64,000 nucleotides of DNA from Phaeodactylum tricornutum CCAP 1055/1 (GCF_000150955.2 NC_011685.1:620001-684000); one strand, 5' to 3'. Shown: positions 1 through 9,934, counted from the first letter of the stretch. Numbers and translations: made by a program. The notes: generated from the sequence alone by a model not told the origin.

Positions 1-2070
1 CACCTCGGTCTTCTTTGATTTCTTTGAAGTCCCGTCCAAGGTGGTGCTCTCTTTCGAGGCCTTTGATCTTTTTACTTTCTTGACTACCTTGATTTTTTTT
101 ACAACAATCTTTCGTTTCTTTCGTTTCTTCGCAGGTCTGGAAACATAACGCTTAAACTTGAGCACTCGAAAGACATCAGTGTACATGGGGCCAAGTTGCT
201 TGGACTGCTCAAAGCGAAGCTGTTGAAATAGCTCTTTGATGCATTCATCAGGTGAAGGTACATTTTCTTCTTTCCTGGTGTCGTAGGTCTTTTGCTCCTT
301 CTCTTGTAATTGTGCGGCCAATTTATTGGTGTCATCATCGTCGGAAACGCTGTCAAGTCGCTTGTGTGGCGTTACACTGTCCATTGCGGGGATGTCACGG
401 TGCACAGGCTGTGGCGGACGATACTTACGACGCTCTGGTCCGGCCCCTTTTGCCAAAAGTCGGAGAGACCTGTCTTCAATATCACCAAGTCGTTTCTGTC
501 TCAGCTCTCCCTGCGCATCTGATTTACTAGTACATACTTTGGAGACCAAATGGTACTTACAACCAGGTTTGGAACCAAACGACCGCCCACAGGACGGACA
601 CATGTGTATGGAACCACTTGGGTTGTATGATTCGGTGAGAAGCCGACGACTTAAAAAGAGTTTGGTCGGGTATCTCCCCATAGATGACGACCCTGTCGTT
701 TCCGAATCGTCATAGAGACCTACGAATCGTCTCCGGTCATCGGCGATAGCAATGCATTCCACAATGCGGTCCGCGAAGGCATTCTCCGGAGCCAAGGGGT
801 CGTCTCGCAATTGTCCCAGTCTAAAAGGAGCCGCTTGTCGAGATTTTGGGATCTCCCGCGGGTCTTCCCGTGTACCAAAGTAGGCCATCCATACGGACTG
901 TGGGGTAATATTCGAATCGGCCTTCGTCTTGTACTCCTCCAGCAACTGCTTTCTTCGTGTCAGGGACAAGACTGCAAGGGTGGCGTATTGTTTTTCCAGT
1001 TGATTTTCGCGACTACTTTTATGCGCCTGAAAGGAACGGGCTAGGTCCTTGGGTTTCTGCAAAGGCTCAGCTACGGGTGTAGCACGATCATCCCGAATGA
1101 CTTGCACGACACCCCAGTTGGTAACAAACTTTGAACCTGCTTCCAAAGTACCGAAAGGCAGGGCCGATGACTCTGTTCCCGCGTCCTTTTGGCCTTTACG
1201 GTGACAAACAGCCTTTTCGCGGTGATAGGTCATGCCCAAAACGCTGGTAAAGACTCGATGGCAGTCTGGGCAGGTACGATCTTTCGCGGCACCCCGAATT
1301 CTACGAAATTTACGCTTGGATGAACCATCCATCCCGCCTGAGGCACTCTTGCCACGGCGACCCCTAACGACGGGACCTCCTGGACGTGAATCAGGTTGGC
1401 AAACAAAGTTGGCGACGTGATAACGTAGACCACCATCGGTACCAAATGTTTTCGGGCAATGAGGACACTTCAGCGTTTTGGTAATGGCGGAAAGGGGTGC
1501 AATAATAACTGACTCATTATCGTCCTCATCCTCGTCCTCGGCTTGGTGGCTTTCGTTACTCGATTCTACTTCGGATAAGGATGGTTTCGGTCGGATAGTG
1601 GAAATTGTTCGGGTTGAACGTCGAGGTTGTCGCCGTTTCGGAGCTGGTGTCTTTTGATCGGTCTCTTCCTCATCTCCCGATTGATCGTCGACAGGGATTC
1701 TTTTTGTGATGCCCTTTGTCGGCGTTCGTTTCTTGCGCTTGGTTGATGGTTGTCGTGGTCGCCTCCCCATGGATTTGTTTGGCCTATTGTTGGTACTACT
1801 ATGCTCCACTTCCTCTTCGTATGCGCTCTGGACCGTCGGTCCACTTTGGCGTTCCGGCATTGTTCGTTTGACTCCTTTGGTTTGGAGACAGCGATCGTTA
1901 GTACTCGTTCGTGTAGTGTCGTCATTGTAGGCTTCCAACGCTTGCTCCAGTTCATCGTCTTGTGCGTCGAGATTGTAAATTGTGGATTTGATTCTATGGT
2001 TGCTGGTGTCCCGTCGGAGACGTCGGGACACTGGCGGCTCCTCCCGCCGTTGCTTTTCGCTCGTCGTCAT
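1..2070 (-). CDS. Multi zinc-finger protein (3' end beyond window)
   Basis: The minus strand is open from an ATG at 2070 to the left edge, 690 codons with no stop and no need for an intron. I see three widely spaced C2HC-type fingers: CPHC…H…C near residue 199, CPDC…H…C near 267 and CPSC…H…C near 490. Each has a C-x2-C pair, about 12 residues, His, then Cys after five residues. Between them lie acidic Ser/Asp/Glu stretches and basic Arg/Lys runs; the last 60 visible residues are very Lys/Arg-rich. This suggests a nuclear nucleic-acid-binding protein (inference). The fingers resemble each other (G-x-x-YH core) but are not standard C2H2 tandem arrays. No known family is recognised and the true C-terminus is outside the window. 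Confidence 0.75.
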   Translation of the reverse strand, partial: MTTSEKQRREEPPVSRRLRRDTSNHRIKSTIYNLDAQDDELEQALEAYNDDTTRTSTNDRCLQTKGVKRTMPERQSGPTVQSAYEEEVEHSSTNNRPNKSMGRRPRQPSTKRKKRTPTKGITKRIPVDDQSGDEEETDQKTPAPKRRQPRRSTRTISTIRPKPSLSEVESSNESHQAEDEDEDDNESVIIAPLSAITKTLKCPHCPKTFGTDGGLRYHVANFVCQPDSRPGGPVVRGRRGKSASGGMDGSSKRKFRRIRGAAKDRTCPDCHRVFTSVLGMTYHREKAVCHRKGQKDAGTESSALPFGTLEAGSKFVTNWGVVQVIRDDRATPVAEPLQKPKDLARSFQAHKSSRENQLEKQYATLAVLSLTRRKQLLEEYKTKADSNITPQSVWMAYFGTREDPREIPKSRQAAPFRLGQLRDDPLAPENAFADRIVECIAIADDRRRFVGLYDDSETTGSSSMGRYPTKLFLSRRLLTESYNPSGSIHMCPSCGRSFGSKPGCKYHLVSKVCTSKSDAQGELRQKRLGDIEDRSLRLLAKGAGPERRKYRPPQPVHRDIPAMDSVTPHKRLDSVSDDDDTNKLAAQLQEKEQKTYDTRKEENVPSPDECIKELFQQLRFEQSKQLGPMYTDVFRVLKFKRYVSRPAKKRKKRKIVVKKIKVVKKVKRSKASKESTTLDGTSKKSKKTEV

Positions 2071-2637
2071 TGTTGTCGCACTCGCTCCGCTTATCCATCC
2101 ATCCATCAATAAACAAATGTGATGGTCACGAGTAGCGGGTCCTCTACTCCACCGGCGGAATGAGTTGGGTGCCCCCTGCCCCGTGCGACTCACGGTAACG
2201 GAACAATCGCATGGTTTCGTGACGGGATCGCGTTCCGGTGGGGATTGTGCGTTCGGGATACCCGGAAGTGTTTTATAGGGGAAGGGTTTTGCCACGAAAG
2301 AGGGGGGAGGGTTGCCCGCACTGTCGATCATCGTACCACTCTCGCGCATGTTCCTCGTATCCAGGGAGAGTCGAAGGAGTCTCTCGCAAGTTGAAGTGCC
2401 GAGGACCATACTTCGGATTTTTTTTTTTCGTTCCGGGGAGTGTCGGGTGAGATTTTTGGACGGTCTGGTCTCTCTTTCTTTCTTCCCACACACCCCGCGT
2501 CGTCGTTCCCGCTTTGACCGAGAAGAGACTCAAACCAGAGAAGCAACACCCTTCCTTGGTACCATCTGTTCTTGCTTGGGTGCAATCCTTCCCGGGTCCA
2601 AGAAAGTGCGATTGTTGTTTTTTTTTCTTCCGTCAAA
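2071..2637. promoter_or_regulatory. Divergent intergenic region, zinc-finger gene / CPX
   Basis: These 567 bases separate two divergently transcribed genes and should hold both promoters. Short homopolymer runs (T near 2407 and 2620) are visible. I find no convincing defined motif or extra gene. Confidence 0.4.
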
Positions 2638-3968
2638 ATGAAGATTTCCCTGCTTATTCTCGTGTCGGCGACCGTCGTGGTGCACAGTTTCGCTCCCGTA
2701 GCCTTTGTCCCGCGTGGAGGATCTTTGTCGGGAAGCAGGTACGTCTCGGGACCGTTCCAGACCGGAAGAATCGCCGTGTCGTCTGCACCTGTAGGCACTC
2801 TATTCTCACACACACACACACTCACACACACACACGTTTGTCATTCCTGCTCCACTCCTTTCGGACGGGCCACAGTCTCGGAGCCACGGCTAGTAGCAGC
2901 AGCAGTAGTAGTAGTAAAAGCAGTACCACCAAAGACAAAAAGGCGTCCAAAGATGCCCCACCGGTCCATTTGGGTTGGGACTCGCACAATCCGGTCGAAT
3001 CCATGCCGGACTCGCTCGTCCGCGAAGGCGACGGCCCGGACGGCAACTACCCCATGCGCAGTCGCTTCGAAAAACTCTGCCGCGAGGCCCAAATCTCCAT
3101 CACCAAGGCTATTGAAGAAATCGACGGGGAAGGCGTCTTCCGCGAAGACTGTTGGACACGGGCCAACGGTGGCGGCGGTATGAGCCGGGTGCTGAGTGGC
3201 GGCAAGGTCTTTGAAAAGGCCGGCGTCAATTTATCCGTCGTCTACGGTTCCATGCCACAGGAAGCACTGCAGGCGGCGACCGAGCGGGGAGTCGACCGGG
3301 CCAAGGGGATGGCCCCCGGTGAGCGGGTGCCATTCTTCGCCTGCGGCTTGTCCTCCGTCATGCACCCCAAAAATCCACACGCACCCACGATGCATTTCAA
3401 TTACCGCTACTTTGAAACCGATGGTGGAGTTTGGTGGTTTGGCGGTGGAACCGACATTACTCCGTCGTACTTGAACGAAGACGATATGAAACACTTCCAC
3501 GGAACCTACAAGGAAGTCTGTGACAAGCACGACCCGGAATACTACGAGGAGTTCAAAGCCTGGGCCGACCGGTATTTTGTCATTCAGCACCGTAACGAAA
3601 CACGGGGGCTCGGTGGTATCTTTTTTGACGATCAAAACAACAAGACGCCGGATGAGCATTTCGCCTTCTCCGAAGAAGCCGTCAATTCCGTCATTAAAGC
3701 CTACGGCCCGATTGTGGAAAAGCACAAGGACGATCCCTACACGGAAAAGCAAAAGCAATGGCAATTGATGCGAAGAGGTCGTTACGTTGAATTTAACCTC
3801 GTGTACGATCGGGGAACTGTTTTTGGCCTCAAGACGGGCGGTCGGATTGAAAGCATCCTCATGAGTTTACCCGAAACAGCACGTTGGGAATACGATCATC
3901 AGGTTGAACCAGGTTCACCCGAAGCGGAATTTCTGGAAGCCTGCCGGCATCCCCGCAGTTGGGTCTAG
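2638..3968 (+). CDS. hemF: Coproporphyrinogen III oxidase, oxygen-dependent, plastid-type
   Basis: This is the heme/chlorophyll pathway enzyme that oxidatively decarboxylates coproporphyrinogen III to protoporphyrinogen IX. Exons are 2638-2738 and 2876-3968. The donor CAG|GTACGT, the acceptor CACAG and frame agreement (phase 2) support the 137-nt intron; it contains a (CA)n run. The product is 397 aa. It starts with a hydrophobic signal peptide ending at HSFAP, a diatom-style plastid presequence, followed by a Ser-rich linker. Family blocks are clear: NLSVVYGSMP, the HPKNPHAPTMHFNYRYF signature, WWFGGGTDITPSY and RGLGGIFFDD. The chosen ATG sits in the exon that supplies the signal peptide; a longer open frame from 2514 is unlikely to be used. 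Chloroplast import is inference from the presequence. Confidence 0.95.
2800..2836. repeat. (CA)n microsatellite inside the hemF intron
   Basis: Alternating CA interrupted by CT lies within the 2739-2875 intron, between donor and acceptor. It explains why reading through the intron yields Thr/His repeats. Confidence 0.85.
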
Positions 3969-4224
3969 ACGAAACAAACCTCTAGTTACAGTATGACAGG
4001 TAGACGAGAACACACATACGCACAATCGGAGTAGCGCTAGAGTTCTTTGCTTAAGTAAGTGAACAAAAAGCACAATAGCATTCGTTGGCAACCGGAAACT
4101 GCTTTATTGGCAGAGTCCGTCAGATGTGGTCGCGTTGTCTGGGTAGTCGGAGCTAGCGTGACAGAAATGTTTCCTAGTAGCGTTCGATAGCCTTGCACTG
4201 TTTGTAGGGATGACACGGTCACTG

Positions 4225-5379
4225 CTAGCAGGAGGAATCGTCGTTCGGCCATACTTTTTCTCGCACGGCCATCAAGCCTCGTCGAAAACCTTCGAGCCAC
4301 TGTTGTGGAGTTTCTTGAAGCAGTGCTTGATGTAAGTCGTGCTGCCATTGAGCGTACCGGTAGCGATTCTCGTCCATCAAGTCCGCCTCGTTGGCTCCCA
4401 GCACCGCGACACCTCCCACCACGCCCCCCGCCAAATGGTGCAGTCGTGGACGGAGTCCGTGATTGTAGGCTTGCACGCCACCACCAGCGCGTGCTAAATT
4501 GGGTAGCTTCGATGAACGTCGCGTAAACAGTGACGCTGGACTGGCGATTGCCGCGCGCAAGTCGCTGGTGGCCTTGCCCAGAATCGTGCCCTGTTTGGAA
4601 GAACACGGCACACACTGCGGGAAGAAGCGAAACTGCACGGGGTTGCCCAGGAGTCGTCGTATCCAACGCGCGTTCTGTTGATTCGCCACGGCCTTGGGAG
4701 GCATGTGGTCTCCCACAAACTTGACGGCGGCTCGAGAGTGCGCCATACGGGAACCGCAGGTGTGACAACCGATGCGTCGACCCATGCGTTCCACCCAAAG
4801 GCGTTCCGCCGAAGAAGCGTAACGAGCCGTCGCTGGGATACTGCCGTTCATCCAGGACGATGTACGGGCGAAGGATCCCAAGTGTGTGTAGGAACTGGGG
4901 GCAATTGCCCAGAAACGTCCGCCCAGGAGTACTTTGAAGGCCACCACGCCAATGCAGCAGATGCGGAGTGTATGCCAGGATACACGACCGACCGGCAACT
5001 CGAGGTGTTTGTCCGCGTAACTGAAGGATGCGTGTGGATTGCTGTTGCTATTGTTGCCGAAACTATTTCCTCGTTGAAATGACTGTTCCCAGAACCGCCA
5101 GGGTGTCGTGTCTCCCGAACGTACGACTTGCAGTGTGGAAAGAGACACTCGGTGCGAGACCACCGAAGCGACACACACTGTGGCGAATCCCACCAAAGAG
5201 GGGAAAGGTGCGAGTGTTCCCGTTGACATGCGTAAGATCCGCTGTTGACACCACGTCGAAGCAGCAAGCGTCGTCGAGAAGGCAGCAACGCCCGACACGA
5301 CGGACCATACTTCCGGTGGGGGTTGCTGTTGTTGCCAAACCGTCAAGGCCAGATTCCGGGCCTCTTCTAACGCAATCAT
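4225..5379 (-). CDS. Membrane protein with CxxC…DHMPP…CxxC core
   Basis: A 384-aa frame with no intron needed. The N-terminal part has hydrophobic segments at about residues 24-48, 56-76 and 135-160. A conserved-looking core follows near residues 203-265: GCHTCG, then FVGDHMPPKAVANQ, then FFPQCVPCSSKQG. Two CxxC pairs flanking a DH-x-P motif with a trailing Lys match the layout of HNH/treble-clef zinc folds, but the final catalytic His of a classic HNH is not obvious, so nuclease activity is not claimed. The C-terminal third has a Gly-rich hydrophobic stretch and a helical tail. It converges tail-to-tail on the upstream hemF. I do not recognise a named family. Confidence 0.7.
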   Translation of the reverse strand: MIALEEARNLALTVWQQQQPPPEVWSVVSGVAAFSTTLAASTWCQQRILRMSTGTLAPFPSLVGFATVCVASVVSHRVSLSTLQVVRSGDTTPWRFWEQSFQRGNSFGNNSNSNPHASFSYADKHLELPVGRVSWHTLRICCIGVVAFKVLLGGRFWAIAPSSYTHLGSFARTSSWMNGSIPATARYASSAERLWVERMGRRIGCHTCGSRMAHSRAAVKFVGDHMPPKAVANQQNARWIRRLLGNPVQFRFFPQCVPCSSKQGTILGKATSDLRAAIASPASLFTRRSSKLPNLARAGGGVQAYNHGLRPRLHHLAGGVVGGVAVLGANEADLMDENRYRYAQWQHDLHQALLQETPQQWLEGFRRGLMAVREKVWPNDDSSC

Positions 5380-5994
5380 CCGAGTACTTTTACAAGCCTC
5401 TCGTTCCGTTCATTCCTTGCTGTTTCCGAATGGGCTGGAGGATGCAACCGTACAGATTGACGGTGAGTTTGAGGTCGTCGTCCTCCTTCCCATACGCCGC
5501 ATGGCGTCGGATAGATGGGGCCGCAACGATCGTCTCGAAACTACCATGGCGTCCTCGTTTCGGGCGCGCGGCTAGACACATGTCGCAGAAATCTTCGATT
5601 TTATTCGCAACTTCTGCTTTCTGAATGCCACCAAATGTCTGACACATGTCTAGCTCAATAGCGGCTATCCGTTGCGTTCCATACGGTCACAAAAATACGC
5701 ACACGAGCATTCTGAACTAGGACGGTACGGACCGCGACCACGGGATGTGCCTGGCAATGTCAACATCAATGCGCGTAGTTATTAGTAGGGTAATAGACCC
5801 TTTTACGATATACTAACCGTTTCGTAAGACTATGTACTATATTTTACTAGAATAGGGTGATGGATGTCAATTGGTCGTGTAGGCGTGTAGAGTAGTCGTG
5901 CGCAATGCGCACGTGTGGTTCGGTGTCCGTAAACAGCTTTTCGGTCCCGTTCGGTGTTTGTTTTGAAATGAAGTGCGGTCGTGCTGGGGTCCGT
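5380..5994. other. Intergenic region, 615 bases
   Basis: Lies between two minus-strand genes and so holds the promoter of the 4225-5379 gene and the terminator of the next. An 85-codon minus frame at 5390-5647 is present but unsupported. The stretch at 5760-5870 is AT-rich. No RNA gene seen. Confidence 0.4.
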
Positions 5995-7476
5995 TTAAAA
6001 GTTGCGGGGTGGATTCCGATCGAGATCACCCGGCCCGTATCCCACGTCGGCTGGTACGGGGATCAGGGCCAGCTGTCCACGCAGATCCACCACCCGTGAT
6101 CCGCTGCTGCAGCATTTCTGAACGAATCCGAAATCACAACACACCAGGGGCCGTTCGCAATCGTAGTTGCTCTCGCAAGTGTCTTCCAGGAGACCACCGA
6201 ACAGTTTGTTGAACAAACTGTTCTTGTCCTTTTCCTTGGCCGCTGCCGCCTCTTGCCGTTGTTGCCGCTGCATTTGGGCGGCGACTTGTTGCTCGGCGTC
6301 CATTTTTTGGATTTCGGTTGCCAAGGCCAGAAACTCTTCGGGAGTCAGGGGCTTGAGACCAAATTTTTTGCGACTCTTGTTTTTGGCCTCGAGAGCGGGC
6401 CAATCGAGATCGGGATACTGAGCGTGCAACAGCTCGTTGGCATTGTTGTTGCCATTGTCGGTAGGAGGATTCTCGTTGGAAGTCGCTTCCATGGCGGACA
6501 ATGAGAAAAGTTGCGGTTCCCGGTGGCGTTCCCAGGGATTGACCGTTTGAAAGGGCACGAGTTGGTTATTATTGTTATTGTGATTGCCGCTGCGGCTGTC
6601 CATGTTTTGAATAAAGGAGGGCACACTGACACCGTGTTCTTGTCGCAAGGCCGCAATGACTCCTTCTTTGGGTTGCACGGGCGTGTTATTCATGAGCAGT
6701 TGCTCGATCCGATGCGCCACAATGTCTCCGTCGCGATTCATTTCGTAGACCGAAATCCCGTCAACGTACAGAGTCGTCCGGGAACCTCCGAATATTTCCC
6801 GCGGCACCACTTGCGCATTCCAGTGAATCCGAATCGCCTGACGAGCCTTGTCGTAGCAAAGCCGAAAGGTTAATCCGGATCGGGAGGGGCAGTAGATGAA
6901 CGCGACGAGCGCGTGCAGGAGACGAAAGGAACCCTTGTAGGTATTAATGCCGTGTACTTTGACTCCCGACGGATCCACCACTTCAATATCCTTGTGGTAT
7001 ATGGAAAAGTCCGGTTGATCCGTAAGAATTTTGGGATAGTCATTGCGGAGTGTATCGAGGGCTTTGCCCACGTGGAGTTCAAACTCGGTCGGAGATTGAT
7101 TCTCGGAACCACCGGAGGAACTCGACATGTCCAAGCAGGTTGCCGTAGTACTCGTCGTGGACGACGACGACAACAACGAATAATGTCCAAAGCCGAGTCC
7201 CCGTCCGGTGGGTGCCTCCGTGCGTCCGGCCGTCACGGCGCGCCGAGTCGGCGGTACCAAGGCGTGCGAGGCGGACGCCCACACGATGGCTAGCACACCG
7301 ACTCCCCAAACACGCCACGGCCGGCGCCGGTGATGACGATGACAACGACTCGGATTCTGTACCGTGAATACGATAGCATTGTCCGTTGCCTCCGCAGCAG
7401 CATCACTATTACTACCACATCTGGGGTTGGATGACGATAACGTCACGACGTTACTACCAGTTGCCGTTCGTGCCAT
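5995..7476 (-). CDS. DUF2358 (NTF2/SnoaL-like) protein, plastid-type presequence
   Basis: The 493-aa product starts at the ATG at 7476 (MARTATG); the open frame extends to 7506 without another ATG. A hydrophobic segment at about residues 45-65 ends in ASHALVPP, resembling the diatom signal/transit cleavage site. The central part (about 130-275), with LDTLRNDYPKIL, FSIYHKDIEV, DPSGVKVHGI and the following beta-rich stretch, fits DUF2358, an NTF2-like fold found in plastid and cyanobacterial proteins. After a Gln/Asn-rich linker and a helical segment comes a short Cys cluster near residues 455-475 (CESNYDC, CCDFGF, KCC). The molecular role of the family is unknown; plastid location is inferred from the N-terminus. 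Confidence 0.8.
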   Translation of the reverse strand: MARTATGSNVVTLSSSNPRCGSNSDAAAEATDNAIVFTVQNPSRCHRHHRRRPWRVWGVGVLAIVWASASHALVPPTRRAVTAGRTEAPTGRGLGFGHYSLLSSSSTTSTTATCLDMSSSSGGSENQSPTEFELHVGKALDTLRNDYPKILTDQPDFSIYHKDIEVVDPSGVKVHGINTYKGSFRLLHALVAFIYCPSRSGLTFRLCYDKARQAIRIHWNAQVVPREIFGGSRTTLYVDGISVYEMNRDGDIVAHRIEQLLMNNTPVQPKEGVIAALRQEHGVSVPSFIQNMDSRSGNHNNNNNQLVPFQTVNPWERHREPQLFSLSAMEATSNENPPTDNGNNNANELLHAQYPDLDWPALEAKNKSRKKFGLKPLTPEEFLALATEIQKMDAEQQVAAQMQRQQRQEAAAAKEKDKNSLFNKLFGGLLEDTCESNYDCERPLVCCDFGFVQKCCSSGSRVVDLRGQLALIPVPADVGYGPGDLDRNPPRNF

Positions 7477-7950
7477 GCTGTGCTTTTTACTTTGTATATG
7501 TGGCACTGGTGTATTGGTGTGTGTGTGATACGTGTGTTGTGTGTATCTATAGCTCTGGTAGGATTGACGCTACAGCCAGCAAATAATCCTTGCGTTTTGG
7601 TAGATTGTGTCTATTTGATTGGGAACCAAACTTACGGTAAGAGTGAATGTGATTGAGTTTGTTTCTCGTTTGGGTCGTACGGAAAAAAAGAACCCGCCGA
7701 CGTCTACCACCTTGCACTACTCTCACAGTCGAGAGTCGAAAGAGTGGCCTTGACGGGCAAATTCCTTGGGGCAAGGGCAAGTTCGCGGAACGCGCGATTT
7801 CATGTTTGTTACCGTGTGGTACTTCGGATGGCCTGACGATTCGATTGATACATCTTTTCCTTGTCTGATATTAAATAGACTGGAAGGCGTATTTGTCGCA
7901 ACGCCAGACATTCCCGTACACACTCGTGGACACTCTCGGTATTTCTTCGA

Positions 7951-7976
7951 TGACGTCACGAATCCTGACTACGTCA
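7951..7976. promoter_or_regulatory. CRE-like element pair TGACGTCA … TACGTCA
   Basis: TGACGTCA at 7951-7958 is a full CRE palindrome and ACGTCA at 7971-7976 is a half-site 12 bases on. In Phaeodactylum, TGACGT/ACGTCA motifs are known CO2/cAMP-responsive elements read by bZIP factors. The sites lie about 380 bases from the ATG of the PPR-like gene and 475 from the DUF2358 gene, both with plastid-type presequences. Function here is inference. Confidence 0.4.
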
Positions 7977-8048
7977 GAATTGGTGTGGTGTCCCGGAGAA
8001 TACCGTGGCAGGCCCGTCATCATTCGTCGTCTGCGCTGTTCCAAGCCG

Positions 8049-8117
8049 ACACACACACACACACAAGTCTAGCTAGGTAGGTAGGTGGTAGTTTGGTCTG
8101 GTCTGGTCTGGTCTGGT
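8049..8117. repeat. (AC)n microsatellite and (GTCTG)4 run
   Basis: Eight AC units are followed within 30 bases by TAGG repeats and four GTCTG pentamers. They lie upstream of the PPR-like gene; no coding potential. Confidence 0.85.
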
Positions 8118-8338
8118 TCGTTGGGCGTAGCGTGGGTAGAATATCCAAAAGGAAGAATTGCTCTCGGTGACAAAAAAACTCTTGACAGAGCCTGTGAGTT
8201 CATTGTTCATTTCTCACGGTCAACCAAGTTTTTACCGTTTCGCACCGTAGTGGAGGCGGTAGAGGAACTACTGGCTTTCGTGGCGACTACCGACTGCCGA
8301 AGATCCCAACACGTGTTGGTTCCCGTCGTACGAGAGCA

Positions 8339-9934
8339 ATGACCTTCCAAAAGCAGGACTTTGGTCCGGAAGAGATGGACGTTCCCGCATTCCGTCAACC
8401 CCGGAATACCCGGCCTTGCCGCCGTCGCGAGTACCCCGTGGATTGGTGCAGCCCGCGTCGTTTTGTCGTCCTTCTCGTCGTCGTCCTATTCCACACGTTA
8501 CCTTATAGTCGTCCATCGTCCGTATCGGCGTTTGCCGTCACGTCCCTACCGTTTTCTCGAAACGCTGCTATACTACCACGACACTTTATGGTACGATGGC
8601 AATCGAACGCCAACCGTCACGACAAACCCGCGAACGGTTCCGACGACACCGCACGGAACGAGGAAGAGGACGACACACTCCACGACAATTCCGCCACCGT
8701 CGACAAACAGCAGGACGAAGACGAGTCCGACTCGACACTTGTTCCGGAACGCCGCGCCCGCAAACAGGAACGGCATCGCCTCGCCCGTGCCGAAGCACTC
8801 AAACGACGACAAGCGAGTGCTGCCATGGATTTACCGTCCCAGCCACTCGTGCGGACTCTGGGTGGTGGTACCGCCCTGATCTTTGCCATGGCCCGACGAA
8901 TGTGGCACGAAGACGCCGCTGCCGGGGGGACGCTGTCGAACGCTGCGACCACACAACCCGCCCGTTCCGCGGCGGCCTCGTCGTCGTCGTCGCCACTCAT
9001 GAACAATCAAGGATACGCCGGATCCATTTGGCGGAACGTGCGGAAACGCAACAAACCGGCACTCTGGCGGTATGCACTGCGGACCTATGACCGCATGGCG
9101 GTGGTGGACGAGTCGATGAGTAGTACTGGAGCGGACTCGTCATTCCGGGTCGAACGCACAAACGTTCATCACGAAGGAGCGCTCCTCGCCTGCGCCAAAC
9201 TGGGGTTGTGGCAACGGGCGTTGGACATTTATCGCGAGGTGGAGCGAGTGGAATGCGCCGCGCTGCACAAACAGCAGTCTTCCTCAACCTCCAGTACTAG
9301 TGGCACCGGTAGCCGCACTGCTACTGACCCCTCATCCGCCAGCCGCTCGGCGACGCAAAAACTGCCAGTACACGTGACGGACGCCATGATTGGATCGGTC
9401 GTTCGTGCTTGTGTCCGGGCCAGCCGCCACCGTACCCCAGCCGGCGTGTCTCTGGACAATGACACGGGCGTCCAAATAAGTGTTCGCCGAGTCCCCCTCG
9501 ACGCGGCGCAGGAAGTAGTGCTCGCCATGGAAGCCGCGCACGGACTACCCCTCGTCGCCCGACACTTGAATCCACTCGCCGCGGCCTACACCAATCTCGG
9601 CTTGTACGCGGAGGCGGCAGACTTGCTGGAGTCGCACTTGACCGAGCGTGTCACCGGACCCGAAGCCGAAAACGGTCCGAACGTATTGAACGTGAAAGAT
9701 ATTGGGGCCAAGGATAAGTCCAGCTACGCGTTGCTCGTCCAAGCGGCCGTGACGCAGGGTGATTGGTCCGAGGCCGTCGACGCGCTGCGGGACATGACCG
9801 AAGCTGGGCTGTATCCTAACGTGCGCCATTTAAATGTCTGGACGGAAGTGTCGGAACGAAAGAGCAAGCACCGGGATACGCGGTCCTGGAAGAAAAAACG
9901 TGACCAAGCATGGGTGTCGTCTATTCGACAATAG
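8339..9934 (+). CDS. PPR/TPR-like helical-repeat protein, plastid-type presequence
   Basis: Single-exon frame of 531 aa. A hydrophobic stretch near residues 42-60 ends at SVSAFAV, matching the diatom plastid ASAF-type cleavage motif. The N-terminal third is Arg/Asp-rich and disordered. From about residue 235 there are paired-helix repeats: LLACAKLGLWQRALDIYR, a central VTDAMIGSVVRACVRA helix, LNPLAAAYTNLGLYAEAADL, and LVQAAVTQGDWSEAVDALRD followed by MTEAGLYPNV, the last a typical PPR unit. The tail is Lys/Arg-rich. PPR proteins bind organelle RNA, so a role in plastid RNA processing is likely (inference). Only about four repeats are clear, and the target is unknown. Confidence 0.75.
   Translation: MTFQKQDFGPEEMDVPAFRQPRNTRPCRRREYPVDWCSPRRFVVLLVVVLFHTLPYSRPSSVSAFAVTSLPFSRNAAILPRHFMVRWQSNANRHDKPANGSDDTARNEEEDDTLHDNSATVDKQQDEDESDSTLVPERRARKQERHRLARAEALKRRQASAAMDLPSQPLVRTLGGGTALIFAMARRMWHEDAAAGGTLSNAATTQPARSAAASSSSSPLMNNQGYAGSIWRNVRKRNKPALWRYALRTYDRMAVVDESMSSTGADSSFRVERTNVHHEGALLACAKLGLWQRALDIYREVERVECAALHKQQSSSTSSTSGTGSRTATDPSSASRSATQKLPVHVTDAMIGSVVRACVRASRHRTPAGVSLDNDTGVQISVRRVPLDAAQEVVLAMEAAHGLPLVARHLNPLAAAYTNLGLYAEAADLLESHLTERVTGPEAENGPNVLNVKDIGAKDKSSYALLVQAAVTQGDWSEAVDALRDMTEAGLYPNVRHLNVWTEVSERKSKHRDTRSWKKKRDQAWVSSIRQ

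Larger units (their letters stand above)
7477..8338. promoter_or_regulatory. Divergent promoter region with CRE-like sites
   Basis: 862 bases between the divergent DUF2358 and PPR-like genes. It contains a perfect CRE palindrome (7951-7958), a second half-site, an (AC)n run at 8049-8064 and four GTCTG pentamers around 8095-8117. Several short frames here look non-coding. Confidence 0.5.

Noticed and set aside
2514-2637. Longer N-terminus for coproporphyrinogen oxidase
   Set aside because: That frame reads through the intron and its CA repeat; the ATG at 2638 with a GTACGT donor gives a proper signal peptide and frame.
5390-5647. 85-codon minus-strand frame upstream of the HNH-like membrane protein
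   Set aside because: It ends ten bases before the downstream ATG in another frame; no splice pair joins it sensibly and no family feature is visible.
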